Below are positions 12,291-22,306 of a DNA stretch of 64,000 bases, piece by piece (positions within the stretch are counted from its first letter, which is position 1; each line of letters starts with the position of its first letter). Both the position numbers and the translations under genes were made by a program. The notes under the pieces were generated by a model, which was given only the letters and a program-made list of their open reading frames with translations, was not told the origin of the DNA and searched no databases. Source of the stretch: Niebla homalea (lineage: Eukaryota; Ascomycota; Lecanoromycetes; Lecanorales; Ramalinaceae); contig JAHGAU010000008.1 of NCBI GenBank assembly GCA_019925105.1, positions 434,001 to 498,000 of the forward strand, written 5' to 3'.

Positions 12291-12619
12291 GCTAGCAATA
12301 AGAATCGAGTACAGAAACATGTTTCAGACCTTGAAACCAACCTGATGCATTAAGAAACAACCGAGACGTATATTGTGCTAATGAGGTATTAAGAAAAGTT
12401 GGGGTGGGGTAGGCTTGATGATTATATCAGCATCCTGAATAAGACCCTATCAACAGACTCACACGGATGTGAGAGGACAAGCACTCCGAAGGTGCAGAAC
12501 AGCAAGTGCGCCAGTCGAAAGGAAACCATCCTGAATCTCTGCTTGTATTCAGATGTTCAGGAGAGTGCGAATGGGGTGCTGCAGCGGCAGGTATATAAGA
12601 GATTCCTTTCGACCCTGGG

Positions 12620-13230
12620 GAAATTGCCTGTATGCATTCATCTCCTCAGGCGGAGTCTCACGCGCATTAACGTGCACTGGTCGAAATTGCAGAAGCACGC
12701 CGTGGAAAGCTCATCTCAAATAACAATCTCGCGCTCCTGTCGGCTTTCTCAACGCTCACCCATTGCATAAAGCACAGCATGCATTCACCTCTTCGGACAG
12801 GGTATCACGCGCTCTTTTTTTGCACATGTCAATATTAACAGAAGCAGGCTGTGGGAAGCTCCAGTTCAAAGAAAAAGTTCTCGCCCCTCGCAGCTTCCTT
12901 ACCGCTCACTCATTGCATAAAGCGCAGCATACATTCACCTCTTCAGACGGATATAACGCGTCCTACTTTACACCTGATCGAATGACAGCAGCAGGTTGTG
13001 GAAATTGCATCCCGAAGAACAAGTTAACGCCCCTTTCAGCTGCGTCGCCGCTCACTCATTGCATCAAGCACAGTATGCATTCACCTCTTCAGACAGGATA
13101 TGACACGTCTTACTTTACCCTTGTCAAGATTAATAGAAGCAGGCTGTGGAAAGCTCCATTTCAAAGAACAAGTTCTCGCCCCTAGCAGCTTCGTCATCGC
13201 TCACTAATTGCATAAAGCACAGCGTGCAGG
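12620..13230. repeat. Minisatellite, unit about 146-150 bp, about four copies
   Basis: Four imperfect head-to-tail units. The marker cattgcataaagcacag occurs at about 12761, 12911, 13057 and 13206, giving periods of 150, 146 and 149 bp. Each unit carries gcattcacctcttc followed downstream by gcaggctgtgg and gttctcgcccct. The first unit, beginning near 12620, is the most diverged. Unit identity looks like roughly 75-85% by eye. Frames that run through it shift at the 146-bp unit, so it is not a coding repeat. It lies exactly between the two paralogous GPI-type genes. Confidence 0.85.
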
Positions 13231-13804
13231 TCTTACGAGCCACACTTGCCACACCTTCGCATACTCCGGGTTTTCGCGAGACTCATAGTCTCAGCACTGC
13301 CCATCAAGAAGAAGCAAGCATGCGAGGCTGAATTGACAATCGAGGAGAGACTTGCAAAGTGCCTTCATTCATGCCTGCACGATGGCCATGCAAACTCCAT
13401 AGGCAATGGAGTGAGTGACGAGAGCTTGTGCACAGTGAAAGATGGCATAAGGATTTCGTGATGCCATTGCTCGACATCACGATTGGGAGTCTCCTGAAGT
13501 AAGAGTAGCAGCATCTTGACTTGCACTTCGAGAGAAACAAAGGATGGATGCTGGTCACAGTCCTCTCCCCCTTAGAATGATATGGTGCTTGGTTCAAAGC
13601 TCACCGCCTTCTGAGGTCAGGCGGAAACGAGTGGTGGAAGCTCTTTTCCAAGTGCTACACTTGAGACGAGCAAAGCCCTAGAAGCCATGGAGAAACGACT
13701 AGAGCACAGGACCTAAAATTTTGGGCTGCCGTCTTCCATGGTAGGTCAATAATACCACAATTCAACCATGACCAGGAGAACCCACTTTCCACGGCCAAGG
13801 ACGA
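13231..13804. other. Intergenic, nothing recognised
   Basis: DNA between the end of the minisatellite and the 3' end of the second GPI-type copy. No motif, repeat or splice structure was found. Confidence 0.5.
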
Positions 13805-14822
13805 TTACATCGGGAGCCTCAAGATGAACAATACGACCGCCAAAACCGCACTCCTAACCAGATTGATCCGCGGGTGTGTAGCCGACCCCACATAAGCTAC
13901 AGGAGTAGTCGCATTTGCCAAGCCGCTGCCGGAAACTCCGCCTAGTTGCACACTAGTGTGATAGATCACTGAAGCTAACGACTTAATAGCCTGAGTACTT
14001 GTTCTGATAACAAGCTGACTGCTATCCAAGGTAATTGGATTCAGCGTCTCCGAGCGAATGAAAGATTGACCGGGGGTAACAGTCTGACCCTCGACGGTAA
14101 ACTGCAAAGGTCTATCCTTTGTAGCTACTTGGTTGTGTAGCGTGGGCTCGGGTGACTGTGTGATTGAGGCTGGTAGCTCGGTCGCTGTAGCATAGGTCCT
14201 TGAGAACTTCGACTGTGATCCTCACGAAGTGGGATAGAAGTCCCCGCCGCGGTCAAACTTCCGTCGGCGGTTGGGGTCTGATCATGGAGCTGATGCTGTT
14301 TCGTCGTCTATTGGCCTTGGGTAGCCCGTGACACGTGCGCTTGCGTTGTCACAATGGCTTGAGCAATGATCTCGCCGTTGCTTGCTGCAATGAGACGAAA
14401 GCCATTAACAGTAAGTATGGTGTGTACGTTGGCTAAAGTAGAGGTTCCGCTGGATGTCAGAGTGGGGATGTTGGGTGGATTTGTGAGGCCGTCCGCTGGG
14501 TAGGCGACGACGACGTCCAGTACGTGCCCGACCGCTTGGGTGGCAGTATCAATGATCTGTCCTGTATCGATCTGACTGCCAAATGGTGCAGTTGTATCCA
14601 ACAGCGTTCGTGGTATCATTTGCTGTTAAGCTGATTACATTAAAGCTAGTTCTTTCCATTGACAACTTTGATAAAGCATTCGTCGCCTTGGCCGAGGGAG
14701 GATTGACAGATGTAACTGCTTCTTCAGTCTTCAGCACCCGGGCGTCTGTGTCGTCATTCACTTGGCTTGCCGTAGAGGTAGGAACTGTTGCCAAAAACGA
14801 TCCTGGGTTATACAATCAGTAG
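13805..14822 (-). pseudogene. Degraded paralogue B of the Ser/Thr-rich GPI-type protein
   Basis: The 3' part (14107-13805) matches paralogue A closely in both DNA and protein: LDSSQLVIRTSTQAI against LDGSQLIIGTSTQAI, and ATTPVAYVGSATHPR against ATTPKAYLGSATHSR, followed by a hydrophobic C-tail (AVLAVVLFILRL). Relative to A it lacks a central segment of about 100 codons between the SxIxHxxVxxGG and ATTPxAYxGSATH blocks. Upstream, coding-like sequence continues in other frames (14619-14308, with DGLTNPPNIPTLTSSG, and 14815-14549), but they meet stops (TAA/TGA around 14308-14200) and I found no introns that join them. Extra unseen introns could rescue part of it, so it is called a probable pseudogene rather than a certain one. 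Confidence 0.6.
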
Positions 14823-16269
14823 AGTACACATCCGCACCTCACAAATACAAATCTCACAAGATCTATTGCACCGCCGTCATGCCAATCATAGTACCTGCGG
14901 ATGCATTTTAGAATCTCAATTGCGATATGTAAAAAGACAGCCATAAAATCATTCGACGGCCAGAACTCCAGAGAATCCATATTTGCGCAGCCTTTCTTAT
15001 AATCAATACCACGGACCCTTACTCTGAAGTTGGGGAATACGCCACATGTCACGATCCCTATGCAAGAAGCAATTTTACCTCCTCCGACAGCCAGTAATCC
15101 GTGGGAAACGAGCAGTACGCGTCCTTTTCATAAACAAAGGTGCATTTAAGCACATTGTTTCAAGAAGGCGCAAGGTGCGGAAGAGTATTAGAAGCAGGCC
15201 ACGCAAGGCGTGTGGGAATGAAGCACAGCCCGTCCAAACTCTGAATACCCTCGCATCGAAGCACATCCGCCACATGCCCGCTATGCCTCAAACCCTGCAT
15301 TTTTTGCGAGGTTTCCTCGTCATGCATTCAGCATCCGAACTCTTCGCCCGAAACAAGGCAGAAATAGCACAAAGCATTTGCAGTTCCGGTAAGGTAAATG
15401 CTGCACGCAGCCCACGGACAAATTCCGTCCATGGACAGACGTACTCCGCCAATGGACGGATACGCTTTTACATGGACAGACGTGTCCGCCCATGGGCGAA
15501 TGTGATCCGTCAGCGGCGTGCAACATAGACGAACACTGCGACTACCCATGACCAACGCGCGTCATGGGACCGAGACCAAAGTCTCAGACGATTCGAACCC
15601 TCCGTCATTTTCGCCACACAACGAGTATTGGTGCGCACAGTGATCGAACATGATTCGAAGTCGTGACGGACCAAAAGCTCAGTAGAGGAGTGGAAAAACC
15701 AGGCCTCTCGTGATCGCGTGCATATCCTCAATGAATGGCCGGTGATGAAACTGTCTCTCCTAAGAGAGCCTCTGGGTTCTTGATACGGAGTGTCATGCCA
15801 ATGGTGTTGTCTCAATCTACCTTGGCGATTTTGGAGGTGGATGGCTCATAGGTGGGTCCTTCTCTCCCATAGCTTGATATGCCAATTCTTGGCGCCAGCA
15901 CGCTGGGCTACTAAACACTTGTTGCTTTCTTGGCGCTCTACGTAGCTGCTTCTGCATTTCTCGCACCCTCGCACCCGTGCACTTTGATTTCTAGCGGAGG
16001 AAGATTCAGATATCATGAATAAAGCACAGAGAATTCGGCGTTCAGATGCAGAACCGACTGTTATACATTACTTCATGCAAAGATTGGATATTCAGAGGTG
16101 GCTCATCTGCTACGAGAAGGTAATCTCAATGGGCCCAGCGCCACCCCTTTGTTTTGGCACTTTAGAATGCCGCCCCTCATCATAAACTTATGTTCACAAG
16201 AACCAATAAAAGAAGGAAAACGCCTCGCTTGCATGTCCAGAGACGTACGTGCCACCACAGGGCGAAGGA
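14823..16269. other. 1.4 kb intergenic DNA with a cluster of CATG-centred palindromes
   Basis: No gene recognised. A short palindrome cluster is at 15420-15515 (separate entry). A gttcgaa string near 15590 (reverse strand) does not form a tRNA T-arm and has no A-box upstream. Confidence 0.5.
15420..15515. repeat. Cluster of short palindromes and direct repeats
   Basis: Perfect palindromes gtccatggac (about 15427-15436) and cgcccatgggcg (about 15487-15498) flank two copies of catggacagacg (about 15430 and 15471) and a related tccgccaatggacgga. The half-site is roughly TCCGYC-CATG-GRCGGA. The function is unknown. It could be a multimerised binding site or chance slippage. Confidence 0.55.
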
Positions 16270-19200
16270 TCATCCACCATCATCTTCCTTTCCGTCGGCT
16301 TCTGATATTTGTCGCGGTGGCGTCTTCGCTGCTGCTCCGCTATTGCCAAGCGAAATGGCGATCTTCTTCTTGGACTCGGCGGACGGGGCACCCGTAGGAG
16401 ATGATGACTCGTCCTTCTCAGCTTTTGAGGTGGCCATGAAGCCCTTTTTTCGCCTCAGAGTGTTGTTACCGCCGCCAGGCGAGTTATTTTTCCCTCCGAC
16501 ACTCGAGATCGATGGGTTGGAAGTCCTCCGCTTCACATTTGAGGACGACAGTTTGCCCAGCTCATCCTCCTCATCATCATCCTCTCTTCTCCGCTTTTCG
16601 GAAAGTCGTTCTGGAGGCGGCGTCTGCAGCATAGGGGAAGGTGAGAGCCTAGGCTGAGTTTTGGATGGTAGAGGTTGAGATGGTAGCGATTCGAGGGCGT
16701 CATCGTCATCGTCAGGATAATCGACAAGGGATCGGATGATTGGCGATGGCGCTAGACCATTGGTCGTTGCTGCGCCAGACGTCTTGATCCTCTTTGTTCG
16801 CGGACTGTCGGCTTCCTCCTCGTCCTCCTCATCGGACGTGTCAAAGTACCGTTGTTGGTCCATGTCCATCTCTTTCATTCCTTGCCATCTGTTACCATTG
16901 ACCATGGCTCTTCTTTCCTCGGGTATGTCTCCATCGTTGCTGAAGAGGGTCATGTCCTGCGGGTGAGTCAATTGGTCGTGTCTATGCAAAATAGATGCAA
17001 ATATATCGACGTAAGTCATCTCCATTAATTTAGCGCGATGCACTACGGCGAAGTGCTCGATCAGAGGTTTTACAGTCGTTTGCCGAACGAATTCGAAGAG
17101 CTCAAGGCACGCGCTGTTGAGAAGATTATCGCGCGGCATAGTGGTATAAACAATGTCCAGGATTGGCTCAAAGTGGCCTCGTTCAATGAAATGCATCATG
17201 TAAGCCTCATCCTGAAGGCCGATGCAAGAGCGGAAGAATTTGAGGGCAACTGGTCACATATTAGTCGACAATGTCTTCTGCATCGATTCATTTGCCGTAC
17301 TCAGCTTTAAATGTTTTTGTGGGGATGTAAGCAATTGGGCTATGCGAGAAACGAGGTTCTCCTCGAAAAGATATCGTCGGCTTCGTAATTGGTGAGTCCT
17401 GGTAAGGTACATGATGATCTCGATTAAGTGGGTGAAAAGTTGTACATCATTGAAGGTTAGATTGTTGACTGGATGGATTTCTGTAAGCAAAAGTCCACTC
17501 TGCTCTACGATTGATTGCACTTACGAGTCTCGCGCCGCTCCAGCTCCTTCATTGGCCGGAAAAGCTTCTTCGCTGACTGGTCGTAAAAGTGGTGTATGTA
17601 AGATTCGGTTTGAGGATTGGCGACGGGTTGGCGGAATTTGGACACGATTTCCCCGTTCCTTGACATGGCATCTTGTGCCTGAGCTTGCTGTGCTTGGGCC
17701 TGGGCCTGGGCCTGGGCCTGAGGCTGCATCGGCTCAAGGAGGACCTTGATTGCATCCGCGGCCTGAGCTTTTACTCCAAGATCGGATTCAACCAACAGCA
17801 GCTCGATGAGAGTGTCTGTGAGAGGCGTCTTCTTCTCGCTGATGGACTTTAGAATGTATGCCCGAACCATGCTGGGATCGTGATCGATCATCGCTACCAG
17901 TATGTCAGTTCCAGCAACTCGGAGCGGAGCTTCTTGGTTGAGAATGGCAAAGGTGATGACTCGAAGGAGGCCGTGGTTGATGAAGATAGTGTACAGGTTG
18001 GCACGGGCTGGGGCTTGCAAGCTTTTGGCTATCGCGCAACAAGATTGAATGAACCCCACTGCATCCCTTTTCCTTTTCAATGACACGATAGGGCTGTCAA
18101 TGATGCCGAACAGCTCTTCCAAGTAGTTTGGATTTGACTGCAGATGGTTGATGATGTCGACTTGGTTGTAGAAGATGAGGGAGTTGAGCACGCCAAAGGT
18201 AGGATCGTCGAGAATTCGAGCCAGTACCACATCCTTCAGGTAGGTGAGGCGCCAAGTCGCGTGGATCTTTTTAGTAATTGCGGGGTCTGCTATCTTGACG
18301 ACCTCCTTGTACCTTGAATTATCTTTGAGGTATCGCCGATGATTCGCTTTGTGATTGGGGAAGTCGGGGTCATCTAAATTTGCCCTGTCAGTGATCAATG
18401 CCTCTGACCATGGGGAGGTGGCGTAGGCCTCACATTCTAGAGCGCCAATGACACCAAAGACGACATTCTCATTGACAATGTGATCAACGATCTGACTGTC
18501 ATTCAGCAGTATCAGCATCTTCATGATGTTGCATAGCAAGTGCAAATCATTGATGGCCTCGAGATCCTCTGCCTCCTCAACCAAGGGTATGAGCTTTCGA
18601 ATATAGTCCTCGCTGATGACGAATTTTGCTAATGCATCTCGCCCTTGGGGTGAGGTTGCCACGCTCCGCATTGCGCCTTCAATGTCTCGTAGATTTCCAA
18701 GGGCGGGTGATGGGAGACTGAGGGGATTGGAAGCGAACGTGTCCATGGCATCATCGGAAAGCGCGTCATCTGTAGGGGAATTATTAGGAGTCGGAGCAGG
18801 CATGATGATTGAATGATGAAATATACCTGGTCCCAAAGCCAGCAATTGTTGTTGAACACTGCTCACAAATTCCCTACAAAGTCCGAGTCAGCGTCCGTTG
18901 CGACTTCCCAACTTGGCCCAATCCCTTTACACAACGGGAGGGTGTAAACCGTACGTACCATATCGCATTGCATCCCTCGGCCTCTTGAAAACTCAAGGCC
19001 ATATCAACACCATTTTGCTCGGTCCAAACGATCAGAGTGTCCGTATCTAGTGATTCAATTTGAGACACGCCCGTAATGGATTGGTGAGGGCGCATTCACC
19101 TGCTTGTCTTTGGTATCCATCATCCTTGCCAATCTTCGTTTCCAGCAACAATCGATCCGGCTCATCCTCTGATTCCACATATATTCGTGATTCATCCTAG

Positions 19201-19433
19201 CCCGGAAGTCAGTCTGCGCGAGCTCGCAGGATGATCGTTCGTAGAGAGTAAGGAAGTCATGATGCGGAAACACTTCAATCGCGACCAGGTAGGCGTGGAC
19301 TCACATTGCCGTTCACGGTCACAAGGCGACCTGTGCAAAAGCCTGTTCCTCTATCATACCAGTCATTATTTTTCAATTCGTAGACTTTGACTCTCTTCTT
19401 TTCATTGGCCGCGGGAACGATGATGGAGGCCAT
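16270..19433 (-). CDS. PSY2: Protein phosphatase 4 regulatory subunit 3 (SMEK/Psy2)
   Basis: Regulatory subunit 3 of the PP4 phosphatase, which in yeast directs PP4 to gamma-H2AX, Rad53 and other DNA-damage targets. Six exons on the reverse strand (19433-19305, 19196-19100, 19046-18959, 18873-17525, 17480-17301, 17249-16270) give a frame of 940 residues. The N-terminus has the EVH1/PH-like module (KRVKVYELKNNDWYDRGTG; later SQEAEG-type block SFQEAEGCNAIW, then EFVSSVQQQL). The core is the SMK-1 domain with armadillo-type helices (FALNQEAP region, DQSAKKLFRPMKELERRE, THQLRSRRYLFEENLVSRI, MMHFIERGHFEPILDIVY). A Gln-Ala repeat (QAQAQAQAQ) interrupts the core. The C-tail is disordered with acidic runs and basic patches. 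A further 57-nt in-frame segment after LALGPG has GT...AG ends and may be an intron. Confidence 0.93.
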
Positions 19434-20378
19434 GGTAGGTACAATGCAGAAGCAATCGAGTTACGCGCCCAGTCTGCGAGGAGGTGAAAGGTACCGTCGA
19501 GGCCGAGTGCGGCGTCTGCTGCGTGAAAGTAGACCCTTGTGGCAAAGATGCAGCGACAGATTGACGTATGTGGGGTGTATTGCCTCTTCTTTTTCCCACG
19601 GTCGCACGTGATGAAGATGCGCTCCTAGATACGCTCCTAGATGCCAACCGATAACGACAGTGACCAATCCTCAGCGATCCTCAACTACATCAGCTTCAGC
19701 GCCACAGTGTTGTGCCCATGACGCAGTGCGTTGGGCAGGTGATGTTGCTGGGTACTGGGTAGAGATGCGCCAGTTGCGTCAGGGGAGGCAAGCCGAGAAT
19801 TTTGCTGCAGGGAGGGTAATTGCCTACAGCCTCGGCGGTTGGCGGTGGCGGGTTCCTGTAAGGACGTTGGAGCGTGCGTGTCGTCGTAGCTTTAAGGCAC
19901 GTATGATACCGACCGGGTCCGAGTAGTGACGAGAAGCGCGCTTGTATGAGACTGGCGATTCCAAACATGCACGGTCCGATTTGGGTATGAAACGTAGTCT
20001 TTCGGTGGCAGTGTTTGATCGGCGGAGACGGAGACACTTTGGGACTGTCAGCCCTATTATAGAACTATGAGCCAATGGCGTTTTATTCCGTATCTGGTGG
20101 CAAATTCAAGCAAGCTAAGATAAGAAGTCCTGATGATAGTTGAAATACTTTAACATCAGGATTCGATGTGAATGATAGGAGATTCTCACCCATCGAGCGC
20201 TTCATTAATCATAGTGAATAAAGGTATACAGTATCTGATTCAACTGTTTCCCATGATACATCGAGATCTATCAATTTCCTAGTATCCATTCTCCTCGCTC
20301 CCTACCCTGTGAGATCATATAATTCCGTCGCTCATGCAGATCATCTCGTTCGTAGACAGTATCATACATTCTAGGTGA
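19434..20378. promoter_or_regulatory. Intergenic; upstream region of PSY2
   Basis: About 950 bases between the PSY2 start and the 3' end of the MFS gene, both on the minus strand. It contains a CACGTG E-box at 19605-19610, about 170 bases upstream of the PSY2 ATG, and a small 12-bp direct repeat (agatrcgctcct) around 19615-19640. No gene seen. Regulatory use of the E-box is an inference. Confidence 0.35.
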
Positions 20379-22306
20379 TCAGACATTGCCAGCATCATTC
20401 GCTACTCTAGCAGCACGAGGCCTATCTTCGCTGTCGTTCTGGACTGCGGGTTCGTCCCAGTAGACTAAGACTCCATGTTAGTGGACTGAGCAATCAGTAT
20501 TGTTTCTGGAAAGACTCACCATGGGGTCTGATACACCAAGCGAATATGAAGGCCAAGCCAAAGGTGCTCGATAGGGTGACAAAGACCAATTGGGTGAATT
20601 TCCCGACGGTTTTCATGTAAATTATGTTGAAGATCAGGGGTGCAACGACCCTCGCGGCAGCGTGCAGCAAACCCATGGCCCCGAGGACCTGACCAGTGCG
20701 ATCAGGGGGTACATGCTTGGTCAATGCAGACTGCAGGGTTGGAGATCCCATCCCCCCCAATGATGCAATAGCACCACAGGCAATGAACAATTGCCCTTTG
20801 CGAACCAGGGTATAGCCAATGTAACCCAACATGTCGAAGAAGATGGCAAGACGAATCACGCCAAGATCAAGCTGGTCACAACCTTTCGCCTGTTTGCTCT
20901 GCCCAGTCTTCCCACGGACTAAGCGTGTAATGAGCGGCAGGACTACGAGAAGGCAGACAACGCGGCAGCTGTTGACGATGGAGACAAAAATGTTGGTTTC
21001 GAAGCTCTCCCACCCGAACATGTATTCCGAATAGATGATGATGATGCTCATTGAGCCCATCGCAACGCCAAACATTGTTGTATCCACTGCGGCCAAGAAG
21101 AAGAGATTCCGTCGCACTGCAGGGTTGGTGCCCGGTCCTGTAGGCCATAGGATGGCTAAGGGACCAGGTACCAAGCTGGGCTTCTTGAGCAAGCGCCAGA
21201 ACGCGACCGTGAAGTCGGACCAGTTGGTGTGCGCGATAAGCTCGCCCTCGCTTTGAAGATCTTTCTTCTCCCGCGCCGCAAGCTGTCGCTTTTTGGACAA
21301 AGAGTCTGGCACCACGAGGAAGAGGAACAGTAGGAAGGCACAATGTGCCCCTAAAGCCACGTAAAAGATGGACAGCATGTTGCCTGTTGCTTTGACGACG
21401 TAGGCCCCAAACAATGGACCCAGCGCGATGCCGCCGAAAAGGCAGCCAGAGTACCATCCAAATACGACGTTCCGGCTGTGTGGGGGGGTGCAGTCGGACG
21501 CATAGGCGTAGCTGAGAGCCATTGCCGCAATGAAGGAACCACCCAGACCATCAAATGTGTAGCCGACGAGCAGCCAGTTGACAGAGAACATCTCCGGGTT
21601 TTTGGCGACTGTGATGAAGATGGCCTCGTTGATCAATAATCCCAAAGATGCATAGCACATCATCAGCGTCCGGCCGTAGCGATCGGAGAGTGCCCCTAGT
21701 TTGGGGCTGATTATGGCAGAGAGGATGCCCGATATGAGGCTGCCGTATAGAGTAAACCGCGAGACGGCGGCTTGGACTTCCGGAATTCGACATTGCGGAT
21801 TGTCGTCACCCTCAATGACGGGCATCATATGGAATGTAGGGTCGTTTATAGATCGTTGACAAAAATAATCGCGACAAATAATGGAGAGGATCAGGTTAAT
21901 CTTTAAGACAATGGTGCCGCCAAAGGCCATGGCAAAGACGGCGAAGGCTGGTAAGAGCCACCAGATCTGTCAGGAGGGGTCAGTATGTTGGGATGGATAC
22001 TCGTCGCTAAAGACGTACAGAGGGTGTCTTCCACCAGGGCAAGCCATCAAAGTCGCCCTGCCCTGGCCATTCAGGAGCATGGTTGCCCCGATTCTCTTGT
22101 TCTTGAGCTGCTTCAGCTGTATCCTGCGATCCGCTCTTCTTTCTGCCGAGTAAAGGTTCGTTTTCTGTAGGAGGATTCTGTTGCGGATGAGGTTGATGCG
22201 TGGAAGTGAAGGCATCATTGCCAGTGCTGGAAGGGCGCTGCCTTGAGGGCATTCGACAAAGCAACTCAGCCTCTGGCTGGGCCTCAAAGACTTCGTCGCC
22301 TTCCAT
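20379..22306 (-). CDS. Major facilitator superfamily transporter
   Basis: Twelve-span-type MFS carrier of 606 residues from three exons (22306-22019, 21966-20520, 20464-20379; introns of 52 and 55 nt). An N-terminal hydrophilic region of about 90 residues carries the acidic dileucine-like string ENEPLLG, which in other proteins directs sorting to the vacuole or endosome. The first span starts IWWLLPAFAVFAMAFGG. The MFS motif A between spans 2 and 3 is GALSDRYGRTLM. Other spans include WLLVGYTFDGLGGSF and GWYSGCLFGGIALGPLFGAY. A long central loop precedes the second half. The last exon adds YWDEPAVQNDSEDR; without it the frame ends early in intron sequence. It resembles the fungal relatives of yeast YCR023C and bacterial TetA-like carriers, but the substrate cannot be read. 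Confidence 0.88.

Noticed and set aside
12763..13185. 140-codon + strand frame across the minisatellite
   Set aside because: It follows the repeat unit only while the period is a multiple of three and shifts in the 146-bp unit. No domain or start context.
15560..15680. gggttcgaatc on the reverse strand resembling a tRNA B-box
   Set aside because: The T-stem has mismatches and no A-box was found in the expected upstream position.
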